The notes under the pieces: model-generated | What the model was told of the DNA's origin: nothing | Seen by the model: the letters and a program-made list of their open reading frames with translations, nothing else | Database searches by the model: none | Translations under genes and position numbers: made by a program | From: Exiguobacterium indicum HHS 31 | Lineage (GTDB): Bacteria > Bacillota > Bacilli > Exiguobacteriales > Exiguobacteriaceae | Assembly: GCF_001939065.1 (NCBI RefSeq) | Contig: NZ_MPSZ01000002.1 | Location: 124,001 to 188,000 of the forward strand | DNA: 64,000 bases | Reading direction: 5' to 3' | Shown here: positions 46,227 through 54,338 of the stretch, piece by piece | Numbering within the stretch: position 1 is the first letter of the stretch | Layout: each line of letters opens with the position of its first letter

Positions 46227-47246
46227 ATGAAACGGATTGTCATTGGCGCAGTACTTGCTTCGCTCGTCGTCTCGCAAGCAGTTGGACCTGTCGAAGCAAA
46301 AAGTAAAGCGAAGAAGAAACCTGTCGTGCAAGTCGATCGAGACAAAAATGGGATTCCAGATGCTTGGCAAAAACAATATCATTTGGGATATGGAAAACAA
46401 GTCGCAACAAAAGATCACGATCGCGACGGTTTGATGAATGTACAAGAGTATCAACTTCGTCTCAACCCAACTAAATCGGATTCGGATCGTGACGGGATCA
46501 AGGATGGGAAAGAGGATTCGGACCGCGACTCACTCACGAATCAACAAGAATACACAGCGCATCTAAATCCGTTGAAGAAGGATTCTGATCAAGATGGTAT
46601 TTCTGATGATAAAGAAGACCAAGATCAGGATCGATTGACGACACGAGAAGAGTTCATCGTCGGTACGCAACCATTGAAAAAGGATTCAGACCGTGATGGC
46701 ATCAAAGACAATGAAGAAGACCGGGACCGGGATACGCTTATCAACGAAGACGAATTTGAACTCGGTTCTGATCCAACAAAAGCAGATAGCGATCAGGATG
46801 GAACACGAGATGATCAGGAAGATACGGATCAAGACGGCGTTCAAAATAATCAAGAACTCAAACGGATCATGATCAAAGTGACGGATACGAATAAGAAAAA
46901 GTTCGAGTGGCGTTACAGTAATGAACATCAACGGAAAGAATTGCGCTTTAAAGACGAGATCGGTATTACTGACGTTGCGACGTTAAAAGATCGTCTTCTC
47001 GTCACACCATCGATGACGGAAGAAGAATTATTAACGTTAGTCGCACAGGCGCTTCAATTACCAAACATCAAAACGTTACACGTCCAGATCAAGTTCTATA
47101 ATGGACAGGAACTCGAATCAGAAGATGAGCACTCGGATGACGATGATTCTTCGGATGACTCAGAAGATGATGATCAAGATGATGATTCAGACGATCATGG
47201 AGACGATGACGGGGATGATCACGGAGATCATGGTGATGACGATTAA
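46227..47246 (+). CDS. Secreted protein with thrombospondin-type-3 calcium repeats and an Asp/His tail, 339 aa
   Basis: A signal peptide (~1-24, ending VEAKS) is followed by four 34-residue repeats beginning DSDxDG, each with a second Asp-rich loop and an E-(F/Y) helix, the pattern of TSP3/EF-hand-like calcium repeats (~95-230). A mixed domain follows, then a C-terminal tail (~305-339) made almost only of Asp, Ser, Gly, Glu and His. The protein should bind many Ca2+ or transition-metal ions outside the cell. No anchor is seen, so it is probably released or held by charge. AGGAGTGGACTT precedes ATG. Confidence 0.82.
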   Translation: MKRIVIGAVLASLVVSQAVGPVEAKSKAKKKPVVQVDRDKNGIPDAWQKQYHLGYGKQVATKDHDRDGLMNVQEYQLRLNPTKSDSDRDGIKDGKEDSDRDSLTNQQEYTAHLNPLKKDSDQDGISDDKEDQDQDRLTTREEFIVGTQPLKKDSDRDGIKDNEEDRDRDTLINEDEFELGSDPTKADSDQDGTRDDQEDTDQDGVQNNQELKRIMIKVTDTNKKKFEWRYSNEHQRKELRFKDEIGITDVATLKDRLLVTPSMTEEELLTLVAQALQLPNIKTLHVQIKFYNGQELESEDEHSDDDDSSDDSEDDDQDDDSDDHGDDDGDDHGDHGDDD

Positions 47247-47257
47247 TCGTCTATACG

Positions 47258-47299
47258 AAAAATGAGAGGACGGAATAGTATTCCGCCCTCTCATTTTTT
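47258..47299. terminator. Terminator between convergent genes
   Basis: A long imperfect stem (AAAAATGAGAGG...CCTCTCATTTTT with an inner CGGAAT/ATTCCG) ends in T-runs on both strands. Confidence 0.85.
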
Positions 47300-47312
47300 A
47301 TTTCATTATTCT

Positions 47313-47798
47313 TCAATGATGGTGACCGCTACTTCCGCCAGCTGGTTTTGCTCCACCTTGTAAGATTTTTAAATCTTCTTTCGATAACTCACCGACGATG
47401 AACTGCCGTGTTGGCATGATCATCGCACTTTCACTGCTTGCATGCGCTTTGACATAATACAAGCCGGATTTCGGTAGTACCTTCGCAATCGTATAGACAC
47501 CTGGCTTTGTCTCTTCTGCCGGTTCCATACTATAGCGTACTGTTCCATCCGCTTTCCAGATTTCGAAATGTACATAATCGACTTTTTGAACCGGTTTAGC
47601 TTCACGCCAGACTGTTGCTTCAAACGTCTGCTTTTTCTTCGCATCCGGTTGTAAGTCCTTTGGGATATTCATTTTGATCGATAACGGCTTAGCTACGGCA
47701 TACTGTTCTGCTGCATCGGAATCGACCGCACAGCCAGCAAGACTCGTCGTCGTGACGAGCAGTCCGCCGAGCATGAGTGTTTGTATCGATTTACGCAT
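47313..47798 (-). CDS. FixH/YtkA-like lipoprotein with poly-His end, 161 aa
   Basis: The lipobox LAGC at residues ~20-23 marks a lipoprotein. The ~110-residue beta domain (FEATVWREAKPVQKVDYVHFEIW, GVYTIAKVLPKSGLYYVKAHAS) resembles the YtkA/FixH-like fold found with copper and respiratory assembly genes. It ends GGSSGHHH, a possible metal site. Its start overlaps the PepSY gene by 8 nt, so the two are one operon. Confidence 0.78.
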   Translation of the reverse strand: MRKSIQTLMLGGLLVTTTSLAGCAVDSDAAEQYAVAKPLSIKMNIPKDLQPDAKKKQTFEATVWREAKPVQKVDYVHFEIWKADGTVRYSMEPAEETKPGVYTIAKVLPKSGLYYVKAHASSESAMIMPTRQFIVGELSKEDLKILQGGAKPAGGSSGHHH

Positions 47799-49158
47799 TG
47801 AAGAACCTCCTCACACTTGGAATACGACGGATGATGAGGAAATCGAGTAGCCCGACAATGAGTAATGAGAGTCCAACAAGCGGGAACAAAATACCGAGTA
47901 CGACGAGCACGGCAAGGAATCCTTTCAACATGAATGCTTTCGGTCCTTTCGGCGCCCCCATCCCCTTGCTTGGTTTCCGCTTCAACCACAGATAGAAACC
48001 GCTGACTGCAATAAGAATGATGCCAAGACAAATCAGCAGACTGATTAACTGGTTGAACCAGCCGAACTCTGTTCCTTTGTGAAGCGTGATTCCGGTCGCG
48101 ACGATTTTACCGACGACGCCATAGTTGTCATAGCGGTAATCGGCGAGCACGGCACCGGAATATTGATCGAGATGAATCGTCGCTTCATCCTGTGCCTTCG
48201 CTGGAAACGCGGACAGCGTATAGATTCCACTCGGATCACTCGGGATGCTGATCTTAAAGCTTGGGTCCATCCCTTGTTGTTTGCCGATCGCAACGATGTC
48301 ATCAATCGAAGCTGGGACGGCTCCTTCGACTTTCGATCGCGGAACATCAAGTGTTTCGGCAGCCCACGGGACTTCTGCGATATCCTTCGTTTGAAGAGTT
48401 GACTTCGGTGCTTCCCCACCCCAGATGGACGGTGGATAACCAAGACCTTGGTTGGTGACGAGTGACTGGAAGTTCGTTCCCCAGAAACCGGACCACGGTA
48501 AGCCAGTCAAGATCAGGAACAGCATCCCTGCTGTGATCCAGAATGCTGGAACAGCGTGGAGATCACGACGGAATAACTTCTTGCCTTGACGAAGACGCGG
48601 GAACAAGACACCTGACAGTCCCTTTTGCTTACGCGGGAACCATAGAAACAGTCCCGTCACGATCAAGACGATTGCCCAACAGGCAACGAGTTCAACGATC
48701 CGGTCACCGGTTGTTCCCGCCATCAGCTCCCCATGGATCTCTTCGATTTTATTCATGATCCGGTCATCGTCTGATAACGTTCCGATGATCTTACCGGAAT
48801 ACGGATTGACGAAGACCGTCGCCGACATGTCTGGTGACGAAACCTTCACTTCACTGGATCGATCGTCGGATTCACCCGGTCGGTACGACGTGACAAGTGC
48901 ATCGGGATACTTCGCTTTGACGCGATCAATCTGTTCCGTCGCAGTGATGCGATCTGCTTGTGGTGTAACTGCATAATACGATTGATACAGGACGTTTTCG
49001 ATTTGTGGCTTAAAAAGATAAATGGATCCTGTCACAGCAAGCATGACGAGGAATGGTGCAAAAATGATACCAGCATAAAAATGCCACCGCCAAATCGTCC
49101 GGTGAGCAGAAGAAGTCGGTGCTTTTTTGACCGTCTCTTCCGTCTGCATGAGATTCAT
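47791..49158 (-). CDS. PepSY-associated transmembrane protein, 455 aa
   Basis: Helices at ~22-45, ~160-180, ~205-225 and ~355-380, plus a C-terminal helix. Two external PepSY-type segments lie between them (VKAKYPDALVTSYRPG, SATVFVNPYSGKIIG and a later KISIPSDPSGIYTL). WRWHFYAGIIFAPFLVM is the typical entry of the PepSY_TM (iron/siderophore-reductase-associated) family. GAGGAGG lies 6 nt before ATG. With the FixH-like lipoprotein it forms an operon beside copper and His-rich surface genes; reduction or uptake of metal is suggested. Confidence 0.82.
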   Translation of the reverse strand: MNLMQTEETVKKAPTSSAHRTIWRWHFYAGIIFAPFLVMLAVTGSIYLFKPQIENVLYQSYYAVTPQADRITATEQIDRVKAKYPDALVTSYRPGESDDRSSEVKVSSPDMSATVFVNPYSGKIIGTLSDDDRIMNKIEEIHGELMAGTTGDRIVELVACWAIVLIVTGLFLWFPRKQKGLSGVLFPRLRQGKKLFRRDLHAVPAFWITAGMLFLILTGLPWSGFWGTNFQSLVTNQGLGYPPSIWGGEAPKSTLQTKDIAEVPWAAETLDVPRSKVEGAVPASIDDIVAIGKQQGMDPSFKISIPSDPSGIYTLSAFPAKAQDEATIHLDQYSGAVLADYRYDNYGVVGKIVATGITLHKGTEFGWFNQLISLLICLGIILIAVSGFYLWLKRKPSKGMGAPKGPKAFMLKGFLAVLVVLGILFPLVGLSLLIVGLLDFLIIRRIPSVRRFFNA

Positions 49159-49206
49159 ATGTATCCTCCTCTGGCAATAAATATGTCCACTCTGTGAACA
49201 CCTTCT

Positions 49207-49222
49207 AGTATAAGCGTTTACA
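49207..49222 (-). promoter_or_regulatory. Possible catabolite-repression (cre-like) site over the PepSY operon -10 box
   Basis: On the minus strand TGTAAACGCTTATA (49222-49209) matches the CcpA cre consensus TGWAANCGNTNWCA at all but one position, and it overlaps a -10-like TATACT (49212-49207). CcpA binding here would repress the operon when preferred sugar is present. Confidence 0.4.
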
Positions 49223-49393
49223 ATCCAATTTCAGCCACTTGCTTGTGACGATAAATTGCCAATACAGTGTGTAAATCACGTAGCTTTTAAGAAGTGAAAA
49301 ACGTCTTTTTTTGACAATGATTTCACTTTTCTTGTAGATTACTTCTTATTTCAAAAAACTATCCTTATTCATAAAACCAAACTTCATCTAAAA

Positions 49394-49419
49394 AAGCGAA
49401 TCCTAATCTGGATTCGCTT
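49394..49419 (-). terminator. Terminator after the DedA gene
   Basis: AAGCGAATCC pairs perfectly with GGATTCGCTT over a 6-nt loop, followed on the minus strand by TTTT. The rest of the 49159-49434 gap contains the PepSY operon promoter and nothing else obvious. Confidence 0.8.
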
Positions 49420-49434
49420 GCTCGTGTGATGTTT

Positions 49435-50016
49435 TTATATTGAAGAACTTTCCTCGACTGATTCCTTTTGACGCCGATGATATACGATACCTGTTACTAC
49501 TAGACCGATTAAGATGACTACGATCGCACTGATGATTCCGGGATTCACCTGAAGCCAGTTCCACAGCTCCGACCACGTCACAGCTTCTCCGATCCGGACG
49601 ATCAAAAAAGTCCAGAGTCCTGTATAAACGCCTGCTGCTAAGAATGTCATTACTAAATAACGAGGTAACGGATAACCGAGGAGTCCGGCGACATAATGAA
49701 TCGGATGTCTGACGCCGGGTAAGAAGAACGATAGTCCGATCGCCCATAACCCGCGCCGTTCGATGATCGTTTCTGCTCGTTCTAAGAAACGTGACTTCAT
49801 CCAGCGTTTGACGAGCGGAATCTCACGGAAGAACCGAGCAAGTAGATAAAACCACGTAAAGGCGATGAAGAAGACCGGCCATGCGGTCAACCAGATGACG
49901 ACCGGGTACATCCCCTCTCGTAATCGAAGTGCTGCAAAACTCATCATCAAGACATCGTCCGACAATGGGGTGAACATGATTCCGCCAGCCAGGCGGACGA
50001 GTGCCATGATATCCAT
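49435..50016 (-). CDS. DedA/SNARE-associated family membrane protein, 193 aa
   Basis: About four or five hydrophobic segments with the family marks FYLLARFFRE, GLSFFLPGVRHPIHYVAGLLG (proline and arginine conserved in the membrane loop) and a late TM helix with basic tail. DedA proteins flip undecaprenyl phosphate or phospholipids and support membrane potential. ATG at 50016 is preferred to the GTG at 50019; AAGGG lies upstream. Confidence 0.83.
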   Translation of the reverse strand: MDIMALVRLAGGIMFTPLSDDVLMMSFAALRLREGMYPVVIWLTAWPVFFIAFTWFYLLARFFREIPLVKRWMKSRFLERAETIIERRGLWAIGLSFFLPGVRHPIHYVAGLLGYPLPRYLVMTFLAAGVYTGLWTFLIVRIGEAVTWSELWNWLQVNPGIISAIVVILIGLVVTGIVYHRRQKESVEESSSI

Positions 50017-50288
50017 CACGTATCCCTTCTTTCTGTTTCTCTCTACTTTCAGTATCCCCGATTTTTCTGAAGTTGAGCCCTATCCATTTCTTAAGTTCTT
50101 CTTTAGTTATACTTTTCCGATCAAAAGAGATCATCATCGATGATTTAAAGTCACGTAGACCGGAGGATATGTATACGCAATCGTTCAATAAAAAATCCTT
50201 TTCCCACATCGAGAAAAAGGGTTTCATCCGTCCGTTCGAGAAGGGGTACAACGTACATCTGAACGCTCATCTGATAGGAGGAATTTCC

Positions 50289-51074
50289 ATGTTACATCGC
50301 CGGAAGACCTATACGATTCGTCCCGAACGCCTAGAAGAATTCACTGAGTTTTTCCATACCTATTTGTACCCGCTCCAAGTCAGCCATGGTGCCCGTCTTG
50401 TTGGTCGCTGGGTGACCGAGGCAGAAGATGAAGTCATCGCCATTTGGGAATATCGCGACCGTGAACATTACGAACAAGTCGATCGTGATGTCCGCAACAG
50501 TGCCTTACGTCGCGAAGCGATGAAGAAGCGCGCGCGTCTCGGCAAAAACCTCTATATCAAATCCTATGAAGATTTCATGACAGCGACCGGTACGTATGCT
50601 CCCCCTCGCGCGATCGTCAGCGTGACCGCGTACATCACGAACGATGCCGGTGAAGTCCTGCTCGTCCGCAACCTCCACCGGGGTGATACGTATGAGATGC
50701 CGGGTGGACAAGTCGAAAATCACGAGTCGATTCTTGACGCCATCAAACGGGAAGTCAAAGAAGAAACCGGTGTTGATGTCACGATCGATGGCATCACCGG
50801 TATCTATCAAAATGTCTCAAGCCATGTCCTGTGCGTCTGCTTCCGTGGGAAAGCCGTCGGTGGTGAACTCGCGACACAAGAAGGCGAAACGACGGATGTC
50901 GGCTTCTTCCCGCTGACACGTGACTCGCTGAGTGAGTATATCAAACGGGAACACTTCCAGTTGCGGACGCTTGATGCGATGGATCCCCATTACTTCCCGC
51001 ATGCCTTATATAAAGTCAGACCGTATGAACTGATCAGCCGGTACGACGGTAACGCAACGTCGTCTTCACGGTAA
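50289..51074 (+). CDS. NIPSNAP-Nudix fusion protein, 261 aa
   Basis: Residues ~1-100 form a NIPSNAP-like ferredoxin-fold domain (RKTYTIRPERLEEFTEFFH, GRWVTEAEDEVIAIWEYRDREHYEQ). Residues ~115-235 form a Nudix domain with a canonical box (GGQVENHESILDAIKREVKEET). AGGAGG lies 8 nt before ATG 50289; the frame upstream to 50073 is not needed. The N-terminal domain may bind a ligand or mediate oligomerisation. Substrate unknown. Strong terminator follows. Confidence 0.83.
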   Translation: MLHRRKTYTIRPERLEEFTEFFHTYLYPLQVSHGARLVGRWVTEAEDEVIAIWEYRDREHYEQVDRDVRNSALRREAMKKRARLGKNLYIKSYEDFMTATGTYAPPRAIVSVTAYITNDAGEVLLVRNLHRGDTYEMPGGQVENHESILDAIKREVKEETGVDVTIDGITGIYQNVSSHVLCVCFRGKAVGGELATQEGETTDVGFFPLTRDSLSEYIKREHFQLRTLDAMDPHYFPHALYKVRPYELISRYDGNATSSSR

Positions 51075-51077
51075 ACC

Positions 51078-51119
51078 AAAAATCCCCTTACAGTGTTTTC
51101 ACTGTAAGGGGATTTTTTT
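51078..51119. terminator. Terminator between convergent genes
   Basis: An 18-bp perfect stem (AAAAATCCCCTTACAGTG with its complement) with a TTTT loop, then a T-run; A-run on the opposite side makes it bidirectional. Confidence 0.92.
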
Positions 51120-51122
51120 CGG

Positions 51123-51971
51123 TTACGTTGTCAATCGAGCGGTAATTCCGGCATCATCGGTGACATAGACATCGCCTGCTTGATCCGTAACGGTATAAGC
51201 GGAAGACTTCAACGCCTTGATCGCTGCTTGGAGCGTCGCTTGATCCGGATAACGTAGTGTCCAGTAGACGAGTCCGACCGCATCTTCCGGATTCGTCGGT
51301 GCGTTGACACCAGACCAGACGTTCAGACCGATGTGATGGTGATATCCACCGGCAGCAACGAATAATGCACGCATTCGCGAAGCGTCAGCGGCAACTTCAA
51401 AACCGAGCGTCTCGACATAAAATGCCCGCGCTGCTTCGAGTGTCTTGACGTGGAAATGGACATGTCCCATGACCGTATCGCTTGGCATGCCGTACCAGTC
51501 TTCTTCTCCCGCTTCGACGAGCATGCTTTGCCAATCGACGGGATCCGTCGTCATCTTGACGTCTCCATTCGCTTCGTATGTCCACGTCTCACGCGGACGA
51601 TCGGCATAAATCTCGATTCCGTTCCCATCTGGATCCGACAGATAAAAGGCTTCACTGACGAGATGGTCACCTTGACCAATCTCAATTCCTTGTTCGATTA
51701 AATTCCGGATGACGAAACCAAGTTCTTTTCGGTTCGGTAGCAAAATCGCAAAATGATATAATCCGGCGACCGAGTTCGGTGGAAAACGGCGGGCATTCGG
51801 ATGAACTTCAAGTTCAACGAGTGGTGTATCTTGTGCGCCGAGCACCGTCAACTGATCCGTTTGCGTTAGCACGCGTAATCCGAGTGACGTTGTATAAAAT
51901 GAAATCGAACGGTCGAGGTCCGTGATACGCAAGCGAACAGGACCGAGTGTGATTTGTGGATGAATGGACAT
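51123..51971 (-). CDS. CatE-like catechol dioxygenase / glyoxalase-fold protein, 282 aa
   Basis: Two vicinal-oxygen-chelate domains: the first (~8-125) with RITDLDRSISFYTTSLGL and LYHFAILLP, the second (~165-282) with MGHVHFHVKTLEAARAFYVETLGF, HHHIGLNVW and a late YWTLRYP. His and Glu metal ligands are present as in B. subtilis CatE (catechol-2,3-dioxygenase), which is also ~285 residues and controlled by DUF24 repressors. ATG 51971 has GGAGG 7 nt upstream. Divergent from an HxlR-type gene. Confidence 0.82.
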   Translation of the reverse strand: MSIHPQITLGPVRLRITDLDRSISFYTTSLGLRVLTQTDQLTVLGAQDTPLVELEVHPNARRFPPNSVAGLYHFAILLPNRKELGFVIRNLIEQGIEIGQGDHLVSEAFYLSDPDGNGIEIYADRPRETWTYEANGDVKMTTDPVDWQSMLVEAGEEDWYGMPSDTVMGHVHFHVKTLEAARAFYVETLGFEVAADASRMRALFVAAGGYHHHIGLNVWSGVNAPTNPEDAVGLVYWTLRYPDQATLQAAIKALKSSAYTVTDQAGDVYVTDDAGITARLTT

Positions 51972-52058
51972 GTTGTTTCCTCCTTCAATGAAATAGCTCG
52001 TATCCCTATTATTACGCGGAAGCGATCGAAGCGGAAGTAGGCACGAATAAGTGGTATA

Positions 52059-52074
52059 GTATCCTAAACGATAC
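52059..52074. promoter_or_regulatory. Candidate operator between catE-like and hxlR-like genes
   Basis: GTATC-ctaaac-GATAC (5-bp arms), enclosed in a wider TGGTAT...ATACCA pair, lies just before the ribosome site of the HxlR gene and overlaps a TATAGT box. Position and symmetry suit binding by the divergent regulator. Confidence 0.5.
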
Positions 52075-52092
52075 CATGAAGGAGGAAGACCG

Positions 52093-52443
52093 ATGGAAGA
52101 GACACCAAGCTGTCGCGTCGAGACAGCGCTCGAAATCTTGACCGGAAAATGGAAGCCGTCGATTTTACTCGTCTTGATCACACACGGAACGCTCCGCTTC
52201 AGTGAACTGAAACGACAATTGCCAAACATTACGCAAAAGATGCTGACGGCTCAACTGCGTGAACTCGAACTGAACGATATCGTCCATCGCGAGATTTATC
52301 AGGAAGTTCCCCCCCGCGTCGAGTACTCGCTGACGGATTATGGTCGGACGCTTATCCCGGTTCTTGACGCCATCAATGCATGGGGCGAACAGCACGTCAT
52401 TCATCTTGAACAGAAAGAAAAATTAGCATCGGCCTCTCAATGA
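52093..52443 (+). CDS. HxlR/DUF24-family redox-type regulator, 116 aa
   Basis: A winged-helix protein with GKWKPSILLVL, LRFSELKRQLPNITQKMLTAQLRELE and the wing VPPRVEYSLTDYG, as in YodB, CatR and HxlR. A single Cys near the N-terminus (ETPSCRVE, Cys7) matches the conserved Cys6 of YodB and is the only Cys, so it may sense quinones or diamide by S-alkylation or intersubunit disulfide. AAGGAGG lies 7 nt before ATG. Divergently paired with the CatE-like gene it probably controls. Confidence 0.88.
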   Translation: MEETPSCRVETALEILTGKWKPSILLVLITHGTLRFSELKRQLPNITQKMLTAQLRELELNDIVHREIYQEVPPRVEYSLTDYGRTLIPVLDAINAWGEQHVIHLEQKEKLASASQ

Positions 52444-52546
52444 GAAATCCATTTCGATGTGATTTCTCATTTTTTATGGAAAAACCTGTCTATTATCACG
52501 TATACTGACGTAATAGACTTCTGTTTTCGGAAAGGAATGAGTCCTC

Positions 52547-53329
52547 ATGCATCAACTTCATGCAATCGAGCAACTGGTTGCTCGACTCAAACAAGATCCT
52601 GCAGTCGAAGCCATCTTCTTGAAAGGATCCTTCGGACGGGGAGAAGAAGATGTCCATTCAGACATCGATCTATACTGTCTCGTCTCGGAAGAACGTCAAA
52701 CAACATTCTTATCGCGTCGTTTGTCCCATCTTTCTGCCTATCGTTCAATCATCTGGAAAGATGAGATTAATATCATCGCCCCACAAATGATCGTCGTCTA
52801 TGATGATCTGCTACATATCGATTTGTTTACGGTGACGCTTGACTCACTGAACCATAAGGATCAATTACGGGTCTTGTATGATCCACAAGAACAGTTGACG
52901 GACTTTACCGACACATGTGACTTAACGCTTTCTGCTCAAGAAGCGACCGATGAAGCGATCGATGCAGTCTGGTTCTTGTTCCAATATAAAAAAGCAGCAG
53001 CACGGGGAAATGACTTATGGGCAGTCGAGATGCTCCGTAGCGCCTTGATCAAGTTCGCAAAAGTATTACTCCATCATCATGCTCCTGAACGAGCGCAACT
53101 TGGATTAAAGACGATTCCGACGACATTGCCAGACCATCCACGCCTTGCTCTTGAAGCAATCTACGACGTCCTGACACCCGCAACGCATGCTGAAGCGGCT
53201 CAACGTTATCTAGCGTGTCTAGAGACTGAACGGCACGCACTCGACCAGACGCTTGCCGCTCATCCGGAGACGCTCGCTTTACTCGATCGATTAACGCCTG
53301 AACTCTCGATCCAACAATCAGGACGGTAA
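52547..53329 (+). CDS. Nucleotidyltransferase-fold protein, 260 aa
   Basis: A polymerase-beta-type nucleotidyltransferase site: GSFGRGEEDVHSDIDLYCLV with the GS helix and DxD metal ligands, then a strand ending HIDLFTV (third Asp). The C-terminal half is helical (HEPN-like cap). Similar proteins modify aminoglycosides or act as minimal nucleotidyltransferases; the substrate is not evident. AAAGGA lies upstream of ATG at suitable spacing. Confidence 0.78.
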   Translation: MHQLHAIEQLVARLKQDPAVEAIFLKGSFGRGEEDVHSDIDLYCLVSEERQTTFLSRRLSHLSAYRSIIWKDEINIIAPQMIVVYDDLLHIDLFTVTLDSLNHKDQLRVLYDPQEQLTDFTDTCDLTLSAQEATDEAIDAVWFLFQYKKAAARGNDLWAVEMLRSALIKFAKVLLHHHAPERAQLGLKTIPTTLPDHPRLALEAIYDVLTPATHAEAAQRYLACLETERHALDQTLAAHPETLALLDRLTPELSIQQSGR

Positions 53330-53339
53330 CAAGAAGGGG

Positions 53340-53526
53340 CTGACTCAAAAGTCAGTTTCCACAAAGATAAGGGTGGCAGAATGATGATCTGCCACCCTTA
53401 TCTCGTAACAAAAAGAGTGACGCGTTTCACGCCACTCCTACAGGAAAAAGCGCATTTATGCGCTGTCAGAGACAAACAAGACCCGCTTTCCTGCTTGAAT
53501 GAAGCAGGAAAACTGGCTTGTGTCTC
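53340..53526. repeat. Hairpin-rich intergenic element (five stem-loops)
   Basis: The non-coding gap between 53330 and 53589 is filled with successive inverted repeats: CTGACT/AGTCAG (53340-53355); a perfect 15-bp stem from GATAAGGGTGGCAGA (53366-53402); GAGTG/CACTC (53415-53437); AGCGCA/TGCGCT (53449-53464); and a large imperfect cruciform (53469-53526) with GAGACA...TGTCTC outside and TTTCCTGCTT inside. No open frame or T-tract fits. It resembles a mobile or REP-like intergenic repeat, or a structured RNA. Confidence 0.6.
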
Positions 53527-53589
53527 GCCTGAGGAAAGGGCGTGAAAAGACGCGTCATTCTTTTATTGAGTCTCTTCTATGGTCGCTCA

Positions 53590-54174
53590 TTACCGTGTCA
53601 ATTGAATCTCTTTTGATTGTCCACCTGCCCAGCCAAAGCCAGACGAGACTTCAAGCATCGGATTTTTCACCTGTTTCGGTAATTCGAAGACGATGTTGCC
53701 GGTTTTCTCGATATTCGGGTTGATCGTCTCTAAGAAGAAGCCCATCCCGTCTTCATTCGCATAAAGATCGAGTTCCGTATCAGCTGAGTATTCCGTATCG
53801 CCGACATTGACTTTAAACATGTTGCTGTCGACGAATCGCTCTTCCTTATCTCCGTTTAGAATCGTCAGACCGATGACTAAGAATTGTCCTGATGTTTTCT
53901 TTTCGCCGAGGACGTTCGATAAGGTATCGACCATCTTGACGTCGTTGACGACGTACGTCAGTTTCCCGACCTTTACCTGATCATTCACCCCGTACGTTTT
54001 CTTGACCGGCTTCGCAACTGCTTTTGCTTTCACTGGTTTTGCTTCTGATTTGACTGCTTCTTGTTCGACTTCTACTTTTTTCTCCGGTGCTGCTTGTTCT
54101 TCGTCATCTCCTAGGTTTCCTAAAATGACTGCTCCGATCACGATGATTCCTGCCCACTTCAATCCTTTTTTCAT
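53590..54174 (-). CDS. DUF4352-type membrane-anchored protein, 194 aa
   Basis: An N-terminal TM anchor (~5-22), a charged Lys/Glu/Ala linker (~23-60), and a C-terminal telokin-like domain of the DUF4352 type (GQFLVIGLTILNGDKEERFVD, a late FELPKQVKNPMLEV strand). It is the second protein of this type in the window (see 24967-25518). GGAGG precedes ATG 54174. Role on the outer face of the membrane is unknown. Confidence 0.75.
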   Translation of the reverse strand: MKKGLKWAGIIVIGAVILGNLGDDEEQAAPEKKVEVEQEAVKSEAKPVKAKAVAKPVKKTYGVNDQVKVGKLTYVVNDVKMVDTLSNVLGEKKTSGQFLVIGLTILNGDKEERFVDSNMFKVNVGDTEYSADTELDLYANEDGMGFFLETINPNIEKTGNIVFELPKQVKNPMLEVSSGFGWAGGQSKEIQLTR

Positions 54175-54307
54175 GTTACTTCCTCCTTTTAATTTGGCTG
54201 ACTCACGTCTGATAGCCCTAGTATAGAAAGAAGCAACCCCTTATCCCTTACACTTTTTTAACCAGGTTATTTTTTGTTTAAGGCCCGATAAAAAGATTGA
54301 CAAAAAA

Positions 54308-54336
54308 AGAGAACGCTAATTTCAGCGTCCTCCTCT
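54308..54336 (-). terminator. Terminator after the oxidoreductase gene
   Basis: AGAGAACGCT pairs with AGCGTCCTCCTCT (with bulged bases) over a 6-nt loop; on the minus strand the stem is followed by TTTTTTT. Confidence 0.7.
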
Positions 54337-54338
54337 CC

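Noticed and set aside
46440-46860. CRISPR-like or tandem DNA repeat in the Asp-rich region
   Set aside because: The ~102-bp periodicity is protein-level (34-residue calcium repeats) with diverged codons and no spacers.
48045-48443. 132-residue frame opposite or inside the PepSY gene
   Set aside because: A shadow frame in the same strand region of a clear membrane protein gene.
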